Assembly: GCF_047511655.1 (NCBI RefSeq)
Contig: NC_133397.1
Coordinates: forward strand, 47,754,001 to 47,818,000
DNA length: 64,000 nt
Source of the DNA: Castor canadensis
Lineage: Eukaryota > Chordata > Mammalia > Rodentia > Castoridae
Direction: 5' to 3'
Below the pieces are notes generated by a model that was not told the DNA's origin, did no database searches, and worked only from the letters and a program-made list of their open reading frames with translations. This document shows positions 11,920-24,404 of the stretch, piece after piece. Every line of letters begins with the position of its first letter. Position 1 is the first letter of the stretch. Made by a program: the position numbers and the translations under genes.

Positions 11920-12125
11920 GATAAAAATAATAATATTAACTAACATTTATGCTAAGTTTTGCCATTTACAAGTGGATCTATGATCCAGTTGATTTTCATA
12001 ACAGCCCTTGCAAAGAACCGAGAATGTTAGTCATTATCATCCATTTGCACGGTAAGAGGTTGCTCACAACTAAATGACTAATAAGTGATGACATGAACTC
12101 AAACCTAGGTTTCTGACTCCAAATG
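11920..12125 (+). repeat. MIR
   Basis: Diverged MIR: 'taacatttatgctaagtttt', 'ttttcataacagcccttgca', and 'catgaactcaaacctaggtt' are in consensus order. Confidence 0.75.
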
Positions 12126-12942
12126 TCTACAGAGGTGTTGAGTGACACATTGAAGATAGAATAGGTCATATTGATAGATACCTAATGCACTACAGAGACC
12201 AGTGGACAGTTTAGGATTTTTACTTCCAATTTATTTTAAGTCCTTATAATGAAGGTGGTCATTTTAGCATATAGAACCATGCAGAAGTGAACACACACTG
12301 CTTAGAACACTGTGTATTTATGATATGAGTTTTCCAGTATTTAAAATATTAGAATGTGTTTCACATCCTGAGGATGCATTGGGCTTGGGAGGCTAGATAC
12401 TGCAAGAGATAATTATCAAGGCTCATGCCACTTAAATATAGGTTGTCACTACTGTTCATTGCTCACATCAGTAGTATTTGATTTTATATCCTGTTTTCCC
12501 ATCAAGTCTGGACTGAATCATCTCCTCTTCTGTCACAGCACTTGCTTTTGGAGGCTCCCAGAAGGGAAACAATGAGAAAGTGATAGTTAACCCTTGTTCT
12601 GATTAGAGGTTGTTTGCAAACTGTCACTTGAAGAAACCCTTCAGTGCTGCTGGGGTTCTATTAAGGTGATTAATGGGCCTGTGAGTAACTGGTATAGCCA
12701 TCTTTGCCTGCCAGTATTTAAGGTAATAAAAACTTTCAGGCAAATAATTAGGCAGACAGATATGGGATAGGAATGGGAGATAATTCCAGGAAGAAGAACC
12801 ATTGTGGTAAAAGCAGGAAAGAAGGTCCTCTTCTGTTTAACCAGAACACAGAATGTGCCATGGAACAGCATGAGGCTGAAAGGGGTGGCCCTGTACTGTG
12901 AAGTCCCTCCAATGACAAGCTCCAGAGAACACTTCATATTGT
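12126..12942. other. Unannotated intergenic DNA
   Basis: Nothing recognised. A 98-codon minus-strand frame (12641-12937) runs into the adjacent transposon and is not credible. Confidence 0.5.
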
Positions 12943-13135
12943 AGTCCAGTGTTTATGGACCTCCAATATGCCTCAGAGTCACCTGAAGGGCTTATGAAAG
13001 CAAAGCTTACTGGGCCATCCACAGAGCTCCTGATTCAGTGGGTCTTGGATAGAGCCCAATAATTTGCCTTTCTAATAAGTCCCCAGGTAATGCTGATACT
13101 GTTGATCCAAGGACCACTCTGAGAATCACTGCTAC
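12943..13135 (+). repeat. MER5A DNA transposon
   Basis: Nearly full-length: 'cagagtcacctgaagggctt' (12971), 'ctcctgattcagtgggtctt', 'aataatttgcctttctaata', and terminal 'ctgagaatcactgct'. MER5A is a non-autonomous hAT-Charlie element of about 189 bp. Confidence 0.9.
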
Positions 13136-13377
13136 AGTAATCAGTAGCTGATAACAGTTGGGAGAAATAAGATCTATGTGTTTACTGTCTTTAAGTGACC
13201 AATATAAAGACATAAGGTCTGTGAGAAGATATGTAGAGAGAGAAATTTTTTAAAAGAAGGATTTAACCCAGGTAGTGGATATATCTTCAACAGTGAGATC
13301 CAATCAAAGCACCTATCAATGGGGAGTAAGGAAGATGAACCACATAATTCACATTCTTCAAAGAGCTTGGAAACATG

Positions 13378-13478
13378 GGCTGGGAGTGTGGCCTCAGGTG
13401 GTAGAGCACTCGGTTAGCATGCACAAGGGCCTCAGTTCAATCCCTGACCTCAACAAAGCAAAGCAAAACAAAAAAAAC
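13378..13478 (+). repeat. ID-like SINE
   Basis: 'ggctgggagtgtggcctcag' to 'gcctcagttcaatccctgac' followed by an A-rich (AAAGC) tail. Confidence 0.85.
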
Positions 13479-14689
13479 CCACACTAGAATGTAAAAGAGT
13501 TTTAAAATTACTACCCCATTTGTAAAGTTCTAGAGTAGGGTTTTAACATACTCACACACAGGCAAATGTATATTCTTAGTGTCACTTTTTCTAAAGATTT
13601 ATCATTTTAGTCATCAATGACTCTAATGGCTGGCAGAAAGAATGATTATAGGTTTTTTTCTCCTTTACTCCCGATCTAGATGTGAAGAGAGAATGAGTGA
13701 TCATGAGATTTATTCTGAAGCACCTTGACTTTCACTTCATTACAGAAATTACAACTAGAAAATACAGGAAAGGTCCAAAGATTTGCCTTATCTAGAAAAA
13801 CAGCATATGGTCTTTACCCCAAATGGGAGAGTCAACATGATCTTCTTTTATGCTAATCACTGCAAAGATGTATTCCTGACTAAGGTGGGCATCTATTTAG
13901 GCAGAGTAGAGGAAGAAAAGAAGGGGGGCAGTTTTTAACAGTAGTAGGGATGGGAGCAAGTTATTCTTAAATCCTATACTACTGACCTAGTTGGTATAAG
14001 AGAAAGATATGCTTATCCATACTGAAGTATTACTGATAATTGGTGCTTAATCTATAACCCCATTTTATATTTTATTAAGGGAGTTCTAGCACCAAGAGTC
14101 TTAATCTAACCCAGCTGGAGAATATCATACTGTAGGCTTCACTCCATTGTTGACACCTCTGCAGGAGGTCACGGGTTCTTGTCCTTTGTAACTCTGAATA
14201 TAGGCAAGATCTTAACTTATCTGGGATGCAGATTCATTTTATGGGTGAGGAGGGAAGTTGTACCTGATGTTCTATATGATCTCCACCATCACTGGTCTTC
14301 AGTGATTCTACCATACCTATCCTGAAACCAGCTTTATCAAATAAGCAGAGATCATGGCACTGTTCCTCTTGGGCAGCTGGTTTTTACCTGAACCCTGCAA
14401 AGTTTGATTTCCTAGTATCATTAGCATTTGCCTCTATGAGAAAAAAATACTCTCTTTGAACTAAGTATTTCATGTAGTTAGAACGAATAAGGGAAGTATA
14501 GTCCTCATCTCTTCACCAGCATTATTGAGACATGCATGTCACAAAAAGGAACAAACACCATCAATCGCTTTAAGGAATTTCAAGAGGAAAGATTGCTCTC
14601 CCCATTTGGATTACTGAGATTGGCCAATCTCATACTCAGCTCACACTCAACATTTTCTATCCTTACCCGTCACTCCATCTCTGTTCACT
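13479..14689. other. Unannotated intergenic DNA
   Basis: No exon, RNA or repeat family recognised. Confidence 0.5.
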
Positions 14690-14780
14690 CCCCTGAATTA
14701 TGTGTGTCTGTGTTTACTCCCCAAACCACCCCATCACACTCTGAGAGCAAGGACCACAATTTGTCCTTCTTTATCTGATC
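14690..14780 (+). repeat. L2-like 3' fragment
   Basis: 'cacactctgagagcaaggac' followed by 'cacaatttgtccttctttat' fits the region before the L2 terminus. Short and diverged. Confidence 0.4.
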
Positions 14781-15386
14781 TTGCTTTCTACACATTTCAA
14801 ACCTGGGGAAACTGTTAAAGGCAAAACTGCAATGTATTTGATTCCTAACTTTGCACCAGTTTTGTTATTAAAAGTCCAAGCTCGCCACTTAGACCCCACC
14901 ATTACCAAACATGCACTAGGATTCCACTGCTCAAGAGAATTATGGTCTTCCTCCATAACTCTGTTGCTATTGACCAGCAGAGCACACTGCTCCTAGAAGC
15001 AAGACACCAAGGTCCTGCTTCACCTAGCTGGTTGCTCTCCATGTCTTCTCTCTTGTAGTTTTCACTCCCACCTCTCATCACAGACAGGAAAACATGTTTG
15101 TTCACCAGTGATGTCAGTTCCTACTAGACTTCTCCCACCTCCAAAGTAAATCTAATATTTACATCTCTGTCTGCACGTGGGTGAAGGCATTCCCCAAACT
15201 GGAAAGAGGGCATCAAATGATGCCTCCCAATGTGTACCAACCATGACCTAGTATCCAAGATCAAAACAGATGGGGATGTAAATTTTCTTCTACCTCATGG
15301 TAAGTTCCTCCCCCATCTTAAGTATTAGGATCACCCATTCTCTTCCCTCCTGGTGTATAATTATGAACATAAATGAAGGGGCTATT
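14781..15386. other. Unannotated intergenic DNA
   Basis: Overlapping frames on both strands (14771-15105) are mutual shadows with no motifs. Confidence 0.5.
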
Positions 15387-15466
15387 TTTGGTGGTACTGG
15401 GGTTTAAACTCAGGTTTTCACACGTGCAAGTCAGGCACTTGACCACTTGAGCCACTCCTCCAGTCC
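15387..15466 (-). repeat. ID-like SINE, minus strand
   Basis: 'ttttggtggtactggggttt' through 'ccacttgagccactcctcca'. Confidence 0.9.
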
Positions 15467-16519
15467 ATAAATGAGTTTTTATAATTCTAGGGCTCATCCT
15501 AAGTCTCAAAGTTCTTTTATCTTTTTCTCAGAAAGTCTTAGGATATTCTCAGAAAAGTTAAGTGCTGGTGGTGTTCTGATGTCCTAGAGTTATTGGGGCA
15601 GAGTGATTGCCTCTCTGTGGTACCTATCACAGCACTTCCACTGCAGAAGGCAAGCAAATAAATGCATTATCAAATAATTCATCTCATCTTGGAAAATGCA
15701 AAGCTCAGCAGTGAAGGGCCACCAAGGTAGTTAGTTTGTAGGAAAAAGTGAGTAGAAGGAAAGTGAACAGGCTCCTGCCTGGGCCACTCGTGTTCAGATG
15801 GGCTACAAGTATGTAAGCAAAAGGGAGGCTAGAGGCCTCCCTTCTCACATGTGGAGAAGAACATGTGAAGAAAATTGAAATACTGGGGCTAGAACAACAA
15901 TGACATGGGAAAATGAAAGAAGAAAGAAGTCAAACTGGGAAGATGCCAAATACCTATTTTTTCCAGTCTGCAACTAGCTCACCAAAGAAGACCAACGTGG
16001 AAATGTTTCAATATAAATTAATAAGAAAATGGTCTGAGATTTCTGTAGAAATGATTCTGTTCTCCAGTGATCAGCAGGAGGAAACAGGTAGTGTCATCCA
16101 AATACCTGAGATTCCCTGTGGAGGTCCTAATCTTAGCTCTGGTCTCCATCAGTGTCTCTGTCTTCTCTGAGTCCCACAAGACTTATGAGTACTTAACACA
16201 CTTCACCCACAAGGTTGCAGCTGCCTCCTTACCTAAAATATAAACTTGTTCTTAGCAAGAGCAATGTCTCACAATGCATCTCCAACCTTCACAGCACCAT
16301 AGTGGAGACACTTGCTAAGTAGACAGCAATCATAGACTAAAATCCAGAAAGATGGTACAGATTTTCCAATAAGCCTTGCAGGGGAGAACACAAATTTTGC
16401 CAACCTAAAACCTTTCTTCAATTTCAAATACCTGGTCCAAAGACTATTTCTATTCACTAAATATTCTTGCATAGCTGTTCGGATGAGAGAATCAATGACA
16501 TGTCCTTTCAAGCTCAATC
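15467..16519. other. Unannotated intergenic DNA
   Basis: No recognised content. An 85-codon plus-strand frame at 15913-16170 lacks known motifs. Confidence 0.5.
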
Positions 16520-16630
16520 AAATAACTTTTCTGAGCACCTACTATATGTCAGGCTCTTTGCTGGCACTGGTGCTACAGTGACAAGACTCAAAGTTCCTAG
16601 CTTTTTGAAGTTCACTGTTCATCATGGAAG
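16520..16630 (+). repeat. MIR/L2-class ancient repeat
   Basis: 'tgagcacctactatatgtca' and 'ggctctttgctggcactggt' are the standard core phrases. Confidence 0.6.
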
Positions 16631-17514
16631 ATAAGCATCAAATAAGAAATTACACATGCCACGAGGTCTGCCAAAGGATCTGCAGAAGTGCTCCGTAGCT
16701 CAAATATTTAACTTCAAAGTGGCCAATTGTTTGCTATGGCATTATGTTTACCTGACCACCTCAGGTAAGACAGGTTATATTTCCTCCTGGAGACTTGAAG
16801 GAAAAACAGATTATTCTGATAACTACTTGGTAAAATATATCAGAGCAGGGCTTCTGCCCAGGTCAGATTAGGAAATAAATGGCATTATCTTCATCATATG
16901 TACAATGAATTTATAATCTATAAGATCCTCATATAGGCTGAAAGGCATCTTCCCAAGTGGCAGTTCTGTTTGACATCAATTCTAGTAACAGGTCAGAATA
17001 ATTGAGGCTTTTCCACCCTACAGAGTCTATAGCAAAGCTATGAATTCTGGAGTAAACAAGGAGGACTTCTCAGCAACTTGACCACTGTGCTTAACCTCTC
17101 AAGGAAAGAAGAGCCATTTCCAAGTTCTTTATTCCACTGTGTGAGAAATAAGGCTATAAATCGAAGCAAGAGAACACATGGAAATAGGAAGAAATGAAAG
17201 TGGAGAGTGCTAAGCGGCCCGGTGAAATAAAAGCACACAACAATTTAGATATTTGGGATTAGGTAGTAAAGGGGGGGAAGGGTCAACCTCGGGAGTCTCA
17301 ATGGCTTGAGAGAGTATCACTGAGCACAACAGACTACATTATACAATCTCCGAGGTTAATTGCCTCAAGTTATTAAAATAAAAACTATGTTATACTAAAT
17401 ATGTAATATTTAAGAAACCAGAATTAGATCACAAAAGCTTAAAATCCTTAAAGTTTTTACTTCAAGGGAGAAGTTTTAGATACTAGAAAATATACTCTAG
17501 AGTACATATACTCT
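16631..17514. other. Unannotated intergenic DNA
   Basis: Nothing recognised except a small local duplication of 'atatactctagag' near 17488-17518, abutting the next SINE. Confidence 0.5.
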
Positions 17515-17577
17515 AGAGCTAGGGATATAACTCAGTAGTAGAGCACTTGTCTAGTTGATCCTCAACACTGTAAAATG
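17515..17577 (+). repeat. Old ID-like SINE
   Basis: 'gagctagggatataactcag' then 'tagtagagcacttgtctag'; the 3' part is eroded and followed by a short (GT)n. Confidence 0.7.
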
Positions 17578-17669
17578 TGTGTGTGTACAATTTGTAATAC
17601 ATCATCATTCTCTGAGAAGGCTAGGAAATTAGAAAAATAGTACATTAGTTACCATATGTAAGGGTTCTA

Positions 17670-17761
17670 GGATTAGGGGTATGGCTCAAAGGGTAGATCA
17701 TCTACCTATAAGTATGAAGCCCTGAGTTTACACCCCAGTACCACACACACAAAAAAAAAAC
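17670..17761 (+). repeat. ID-like SINE
   Basis: 'ggattaggggtatggctcaa' to 'gagtttacaccccagtacca' with a CA then A-rich tail. Confidence 0.85.
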
Positions 17762-18894
17762 TTCTAAATTTCTGCCTACTGTACATCTTTGCTTAAATAA
17801 CTATCATGGTGGTGATTACCACAAACAGGGAAATATTGGTGGTGATTATATGACACAGAATTTTACAAGTATTTTGGATGTGGTATGCAAAAATGCTTCT
17901 GAAGAGCTAATGAGAGGCCCTGGGGAATTTTGGTTCTGGCAATGCATCAATAAAACCAGCAGCTACTCCCCAGTTATCAAAGGCTGTGATCCCCTAAAGA
18001 GATTGCTGACAGCCCAGCAACTGAAAGAGCTACCAAAATCAATATTGATCACAAGGCAATGACATTTAAAGGACATTGAACACTCAGATAATTATGTCAG
18101 GACGCCATTTGCTAGAGCTAAATGCTTGCATTTCCAAATGGCAGGCCCTTTAGAGGAGCAGATGTATGGCAACACAGGCCTGGCTGTGTTGAGAGCCAAG
18201 GAAACTGTTTTGCAAGCTGCTATCGTTAAGCAAGTAATAACACTCCTAAAGCCAGCTTCAGTGTGTAGTTAAGACAGGTTTCAACTCATCAGCTGCCACA
18301 CCTATTGTCTGGAAACATCACAAAAAAGATAAGTATGCACGCAATAAAATGAAGTAGAGCAAAGATAAGACCTTCCAGGTAAATTATGTTGCCAGAAAAC
18401 TGAGTCTCTGGAAGCAGCAGGGAAGGGGTATGATCTGCACATAGTGTCCTGTGAGACCACGTGCCTTTATTTCGCTGAGCAAATGGTCAGATGGGTTTAG
18501 ATAAAGAGGACATGCTGCATCCTCAGAGCGCAAGAGGGGAGAGGGAACTGGGTGAGGCAGATGACACAAATTCTTTCCTTTTCTGAGCTTTGCTGTTCTC
18601 CCCAGTGCTATGAACCAGGAGCATGCAGTCTTCCGCACACACACACCGAAAGGTGAGTTTAGTTTCAGACGGCATTTTCCCCCAAGGGCAGAGGAAAAAA
18701 AATAGAGGACACCATATTGTGCCCACCACAACCAGCCTAAGCACCTCTTGGATTTTGTGTTGGTATTAACAGCACCTGTACTCAGCACCAGGCACTCAGG
18801 CACTCTGGTGCTGAGTCACCTTTTCTGCTAGGAGCTGTCTTCTCTAGACAGATTCCTCTCATTTTCCCTTCAGAAATCTGAGAAGTATGGCCAG
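17762..18894. other. Unannotated intergenic DNA
   Basis: No gene recognised. A 139-codon minus-strand frame (18384-18803) overlaps a 73-codon frame in another phase and shows no family motif. Confidence 0.45.
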
Positions 18895-19050
18895 GAGCTG
18901 GTGGAATGTAGTAGAAAAGGCATAGCTTTGGAGCCAGGTAGACCTCACCTATAATCCTGGCTGTGCCACTTTTTAGCAAGGTTGCCTGTATCCTAACCTC
19001 TCTGTGCCTGAGTTTCCACAAGTATAGAAGGGAACTAATAAAATGTCTTT
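18895..19050 (+). repeat. MIR
   Basis: 'tttggagccaggtagacctc', 'taatcctggctgtgccactt' and 'cctctctgtgcctgagtttc' are MIR landmarks in order. Confidence 0.85.
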
Positions 19051-19076
19051 GATATCTGTTTTAAGAATTCAAGATA

Positions 19077-19376
19077 GGTCGGGCACAGTGGCTCAAACCT
19101 ATAATCCTAGTTACCCAAGAAGTGGAGATTAGAGTTGGGTGCCTGTGGCTCACACCTGTAATCCTAGCTACTTAGGAGGCAGAGATCAAGAGGATCATGG
19201 TTCAAAGCCAGCCAAGGCAAACAGTTCACGAGACCCTATCTTGAAAATACTGACTTCAAAAAAGGGCTGGCAGAGTGACTCAAGTGGTAGAGCACCTGCC
19301 TAGTAAGTGTGAGGCCATGAGTTCAAACCCCAATGCTGCCAAAAAAAAAAAAAATAAATAAATAAAAAGAGGGATA
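19077..19376 (+). repeat. Composite SINE with duplicated B1-like start
   Basis: Two B1-like starts in tandem ('gggcacagtggctcaaacct' at 19080 and 'gtgcctgtggctcacacctg' at 19139), the second continuing into the ID-like module (19265-19340) and an A-rich (AAAT)n tail. Either a fragment was hit by a second insertion or the start was locally duplicated. Confidence 0.9.
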
Positions 19377-19429
19377 CAAGGAGACTCACAATTCAAGGTC
19401 ATTGGAGGTGTCTGTTGGTGGGGGAGGGT

Positions 19430-19645
19430 TGAGTATGGTGACATGTGCCTGTCATCCCAGCTATGCAGGGAAACACAAATAGGAGGATCGTGGTCCAGAC
19501 CAGCCCAGGCATAAAGCAAGACCCTATCTCAAAATTAAACAACGCAAAAAGGGCTGGCAGAGTATCTCAAGGGGTAGAATATCTGCTTAACAAGTATGAG
19601 GCCCCTGGTTCAACTCCTAGTACTGCCTCCCACCGAAAAAAATTC
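19430..19645 (+). repeat. Composite B1/ID-like SINE
   Basis: B1-like half 19432-19545 ('ggtgacatgtgcctgtcatc'), ID-like half 19550-19628, then an A-rich tail. Confidence 0.9.
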
Positions 19646-19854
19646 AAGATAATACAACATTGGTAGAGTGACTGACAAATAGGATTTGCTTAATAAATAG
19701 CAGATATTATTAGATATTAATAAATTATCGTATGGGATAAATCACTATGCAGGAAATAGAAAGAAAAAGAGATACTAACACAAACAACAAAATGGGCTTC
19801 ATTTGCAAAGATTTCCCAGGTCACCATGTGGTTTATCCCTAGAAAATGTTCAGG

Positions 19855-19970
19855 CTGGGCTGGGGGTATAGCTCAAGTGGTAGAATGTCTGCTTAGCAAA
19901 GGCAAGGCCCTGGGTTCCAACCCTAGTACTGCCACCAATCCCCCCCCACACACACACATTAAAAAAAATG
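19855..19970 (+). repeat. ID-like SINE
   Basis: 'gggctgggggtatagctcaa' to 'ggttccaaccctagtactgc' then a C-rich/CA tail. Confidence 0.9.
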
Positions 19971-21172
19971 TTCAGGCCAAAAATCCTGCCTCCTTCAAAG
20001 GTTTTAAGAGTGTGTAAACATTCTTTATTCTCTTTAAGTGAGTTTCCCACAGCTCTGTGATCTTCAGCAAGCATCATCTTGTTTTCATGGGTAGAAGAAA
20101 CTGAGGTACAAAGATCAACTAATTCTGAGTGAGTCAGAGGCGCCTCCCAAAATAAACCCAGGGGCAACACAGTCTCCACTCTTTCTGGCTTTGAACTGTT
20201 TTAATAAATGACTCATATTAGTAGAAACCCCAATTTGAAAGATGAGGAGGAGGTGGAGAGAAGAGGGGAGAGTAAGAAGGAGCAGGAGGAGGTAGAGGAG
20301 GAGTGACTAGCCTATAGTGGAGATCCCTGTGTTGTTGGCAATCAGGAAGTAAACTGCCGTAGCTAGGGCTAGTCTCCCACAGCACATGCTCCAGTATCTG
20401 TGTTAATCTTTCCTTCCTTGGTTGTGTCTGGTTCTCACGGGAATGAGCAGGAGCACAATAAGACTGAATCCCACAGCACACCTTCTTCCACAGTAGCCCA
20501 CCCTGCCCCACAGGGGACTGTGTCCACTGAAGGCATCTGTCTATTCCCCAGATTCTGTTTCTTGTATAACCTGGACCAGTTCTTGAAAACACACCTTTTC
20601 ACCAGCAGGCTAATTCAGATAAAGTCATCTGACCTGGGTCAAAATCAGGCAGAATGCACCTGCACGTCTAAGAAAAAAAAAAGCAGCTTCATCAGAATTG
20701 AGCCAGTTTGCACTCCTTTGCAAGATTCCCCTTTGGGTTTTGTTCCCCACTTCATAGATCATTCTCCTTCTCTTCATCTAATGCCTTCTTGCTTATCCAG
20801 CTCTGGACAAGGATCTTTTCTTCCAAAATTTGGTCACCTCACAAAGTCCCCAGGGGAATGAGGCTAATGCCTGTGGCTAAATGGCTGCCAGAAATTACTG
20901 AAGAATTCCCTTGTCTCATCCTTCCTAGCAGGTGAGTAGTTCATGTTTCCATTAGAAGAACTAGAGTCTGGAATTCCTTGCTCACCTAGCTGGCTAGGGT
21001 CCTGATCTTGAGTATTTAAGAGACTGGTTTGAGTGGGGCTTTTATAAGTAGGTACTTGGTTTTGTGTCAAGCACAGAGATTTGAACATAGTAGGGAAAAA
21101 GTATCTGTTGAATGAATGAGTGTTCATCGTTGGCTACCCTATGCTACCCTATAGTCTTATTTCATGTCTGGC
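19971..21172. other. Unannotated intergenic DNA with a GA-rich block
   Basis: 20235-20310 is a purine-rich (GAGGAG) stretch. Overlapping frames of 124 and 153 codons on opposite strands (20218-20592, 20400-20861) lack recognisable domains. Confidence 0.5.
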
Positions 21173-21197
21173 TGTGTGTGTGTGTGTGTGTGTGTGA
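21173..21197. repeat. (GT)n microsatellite
   Basis: About twelve GT units immediately before a minus-strand SINE, in the position of that SINE's tail. Confidence 0.95.
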
Positions 21198-21268
21198 TCC
21201 TGGGGATTAAACCCAGGGCCTCACACATGCTAGGGAAGTACTCTACCACTGAGCTATATCCCCAGCCC
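21198..21268 (-). repeat. ID-like SINE, minus strand
   Basis: 'cctggggattaaacccaggg' through 'gagctatatccccagccc'; this copy keeps the older ID consensus. Confidence 0.9.
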
Positions 21269-22079
21269 TTTCCTGTTTTATAAAGTGCACCTTAAGTGAT
21301 TATATACCAGCTTTTATACAAATCAAATTAAGTTCTTTTAGAGAAGCCATTAGAATTTAGCCATGTTCAGGGCATGCTCAGGTAAGGAAATGCAAGAACC
21401 AAAAGTATCAGTGTAATTAATAATTTTTCCTGCTAAAATAATGCAGAGCACTCTCAACTGCTATTCTATTTCAGGGACCACAGGCATTCTTCTGTACTCA
21501 GGGAGAGGAAACCAAAGCAAGTTTTTTGGGACAAGTTCAAAAAGCCAAAGAATCTACCAACCTGGAAAGATCTCCCCGAGCTTGTAAGACTTTGCTGCCA
21601 TGGTCACCAGGACAATACCAACATAACAATATCAGGAGCATCAGCCCATGGTTGGAAGGATTGCTAGTAAAATATATTTATGCTTGACCCCTGATTTCTT
21701 TTCTTTCCACTTTTGCTGGCTAATTTTACTGCAGCAATCCGGAAGCTCTGTAACATCGAACTGCTCACTCTCTCTGCACATTCCTCATGCCAATCCTCTT
21801 TGTAAATGTTTGCTTTAAACATAATCTGCAGCTTTACTAAGATTATGTCCTGAGCACACATTTTGTAGTCATCTGAATCTCTATGCTGGGAGAGCTGACA
21901 CTTTCCTGCATCCTCAATTTTTGCTCTAGCTTTATGCCTTCGGCTTCTCCCATGCTTTTCTGTTCTGTTGGGGGCATTTCAGAGTCAGAGTATACAGAAT
22001 TAGTGAGGATGAATATCACTCATTACCCTTACTTTGTATGTGCCATGTGCCTTGTACATGGAAGATGCTTGATAAATAT
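21269..22079. other. Unannotated intergenic DNA
   Basis: No gene or repeat recognised. Confidence 0.5.
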
Positions 22080-22250
22080 TTTTAGCATACCAGTCTACCC
22101 GTTGCTCCCTGAATTCATTAGGCACATTCTCATCTCTGAGTGCTTGCTGAAGCCATGCCTCCTGCCAAGAATGCACTCACTATTTTCTCCTTTCTATTTA
22201 TGCAAATCCTGACTGTCCCTTAGGCCCCAGACCAAGCCCTGTGAGATCTT
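22080..22250 (+). repeat. L2-like fragment
   Basis: 'ggaagatgcttgataaatat' just upstream and 'ctgaagccatgcctcctgcc' are weakly L2-like. Low certainty. Confidence 0.3.
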
Positions 22251-23534
22251 ACAGAACCCTGTTCTCTTGACAATTAGCATACCATTTTAAAAAAAGACAT
22301 TAGTGTATGTTGGTGTTATCTCCTCAATTAGACCAAAGTCCTATATGCTCTGTCTGAGCCAAATCAAGTTCCTGGAACCCAGGAGACTGGCCAAGATGAG
22401 AAAGGAGGTCCAGCACCAAAGCTCTGCCTCAGAAGTAATGCCAGGTGTCTTTCCAAGTCTGATACAGATAAATGAAAACCTTCCAATACAGGTGTAATCT
22501 ATGTGACTACACATAGATTCTATTCACTTTCTTAGACAGGAGCAAAGAAAAAGAACAGGTTGCAGAAGCTGAGGTTAAGATGTGTTCAGCTGCATACACT
22601 GATAGACTTTGAACAATTTGCTGTTGTTCTTTTGGTTTGCACTAGGATGCAAAAGAAAATACTCCCTGTGCTTTCTGTCTTCTTGGCAGCCCAGATTGAA
22701 TTGGGGGAATACATTAATAGAAAAAAAAAGATGTGGTCAGCCCAGAATGACGCCCTTGGGCAAGGCTTGTTTTCCCTGATGCTTATATTGAAAGTCCACG
22801 TCACTGCCCCTTCAAACAGCATAACTTGGCCCTTAAGATAGTACTCTCCAACTCTAGCACTGACACCCCAGCATAGAAACCTTTGAATCCTTTATTGCAA
22901 GGTACCCACCCCTACCCAGAGTCCAGCACATTGTTATACAAATAGTAGATTTTCAATTGTGAAGAAAAGGAGTAAGGGAGTAGATTGTAAATCCACACCC
23001 CCTACCAGTTCAGAAGGCCAAAGTGAGCCCAGGTAATGTGAGATTCACACACATACACAATTGTTTTTAAACAATTGTCACACACAGGGCCATTACCTGG
23101 GGAGGAGGGGGGTTCTTGTTGTTTCATTTGATACTGAAGAACAGGCACTGGTTCCAGTCTCAAACTGAGCATGGAGGGTCTCACTGCACTGCTCAAGGGG
23201 GTTCACCAGGAATCAGGACCCATGTTTATGACCCTGTGCAAGTCCCAGCAAACACACCACTGCAGAGTACAACCAAGAACGGACATGATATAAGCACAAG
23301 CTGGACTGTAAGAATGGGTCTGCCCTTCTCCCTCCTTACTGTGTTTCAAGGCAAAATTACACATAGGGGTAGGGAATCTACCACTGTTCTTACCATGGCC
23401 TTTCCCTCTCTTGTCACAGGCAAAGTTGGAAAACTAAATTTATCAGGTGAGTTCTGTTTTTCTTTTATTTCTTTTTCCCAACTGAATTATTTCTGAACAG
23501 CAAAAACAAGACAAGATTAAGAAATGAAATGAAT
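22251..23534. other. Unannotated intergenic DNA
   Basis: Contains a perfect 10-bp inverted repeat with a 2-base centre (acaattgttt/aaacaattgt, 23057-23078). Frames up to 126 codons have no motifs. Confidence 0.5.
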
Positions 23535-23605
23535 TGGGTATGTTAACTCAGTGGGAGAGTGCATGCTTGAGACCCTAAGTTTTATCCTTGGCACCACAAA
23601 AGAAA
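23535..23605 (+). repeat. Old ID-like SINE
   Basis: 'gggtatgttaactcagtggg' to 'tccttggcaccacaaaagaa'; eroded. Confidence 0.75.
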
Positions 23606-24044
23606 AAGTAATGAAACAAAACACACACCCTACACCCTTGGAAACAAGAGTGAGAAATTCTCCCCCATTAGATAAAATCCAATTTCAGATCAACTAATTG
23701 TATGAACAAACAAAAGAAAGAACCGTACTAGAACAGCGAATTAAAGCGGCATGAAAATCCAAACAGCAGATGGAGTTACCAGGAGGTGGTGCATTCGTGG
23801 TTATTCTTAAAATCAGTGTGAAAAAGAAGCCAACATAGGGGGAGAGACTGACCTAGTCATGGCCACAAGAAAGAAGTTCTCTGAGTAGACAATCCAGCTG
23901 GGCTTGTCTTTCCTGTTCCAAGCCAGGCACACCTGTGTTATCTCTGAGCAAACAAAAGCTTATCTCTTATCAGCTTGAGAGGTATAATGACACACTTTTC
24001 CAGCATACAGAGGCCACTTCTATGGATCTAGACTATAGCTCTGT
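23606..24044. other. Unannotated intergenic DNA
   Basis: Nothing recognised. Confidence 0.5.
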
Positions 24045-24185
24045 GAGTAGGCAGGTCAGGGACTGTTAATAGCTATTACACAGGTGAGAAATCCACATCT
24101 CAGAGAGATTTGCTCCAGGTCCTTCTGACCAGGTAAATGATGTAACCTGGATTCGAATTTGGCTTTTCTAATGCCAAGCTTAGAC
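24045..24185 (+). repeat. MIR
   Basis: 'gctattacacaggtgagaaa' and 'gtaacctggattcgaatttg' fit MIR. Confidence 0.65.
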
Positions 24186-24404
24186 CTCCCTGCTTGGGCA
24201 GTAGGAAGGAAAGGAATTCAGCTGAGTAGTCCTTGAGGCTTTGAGAGCTTCTTGTCTCCTTAAGTAGGAAGTAAGAGCACAGACCCCTGTCCAACCCCAG
24301 TCACCCCACAAACACACATTATTCCAGTTAACCCCTAGGACCAAATGGCTGCACATTCCATAGCCAGCAAACTGGCCTCAAGCCAAAGGCATCTGCTCCC
24401 CTCC

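Noticed and set aside
18384-18803. 139-codon minus-strand open frame
   Set aside because: No family similarity recognised, with another unrelated frame of equal quality over the same bases.
20218-20861. Open frames of 124 (minus) and 153 (plus) codons
   Set aside because: One translates a GA-rich purine tract; they overlap on opposite strands, and neither shows protein features.
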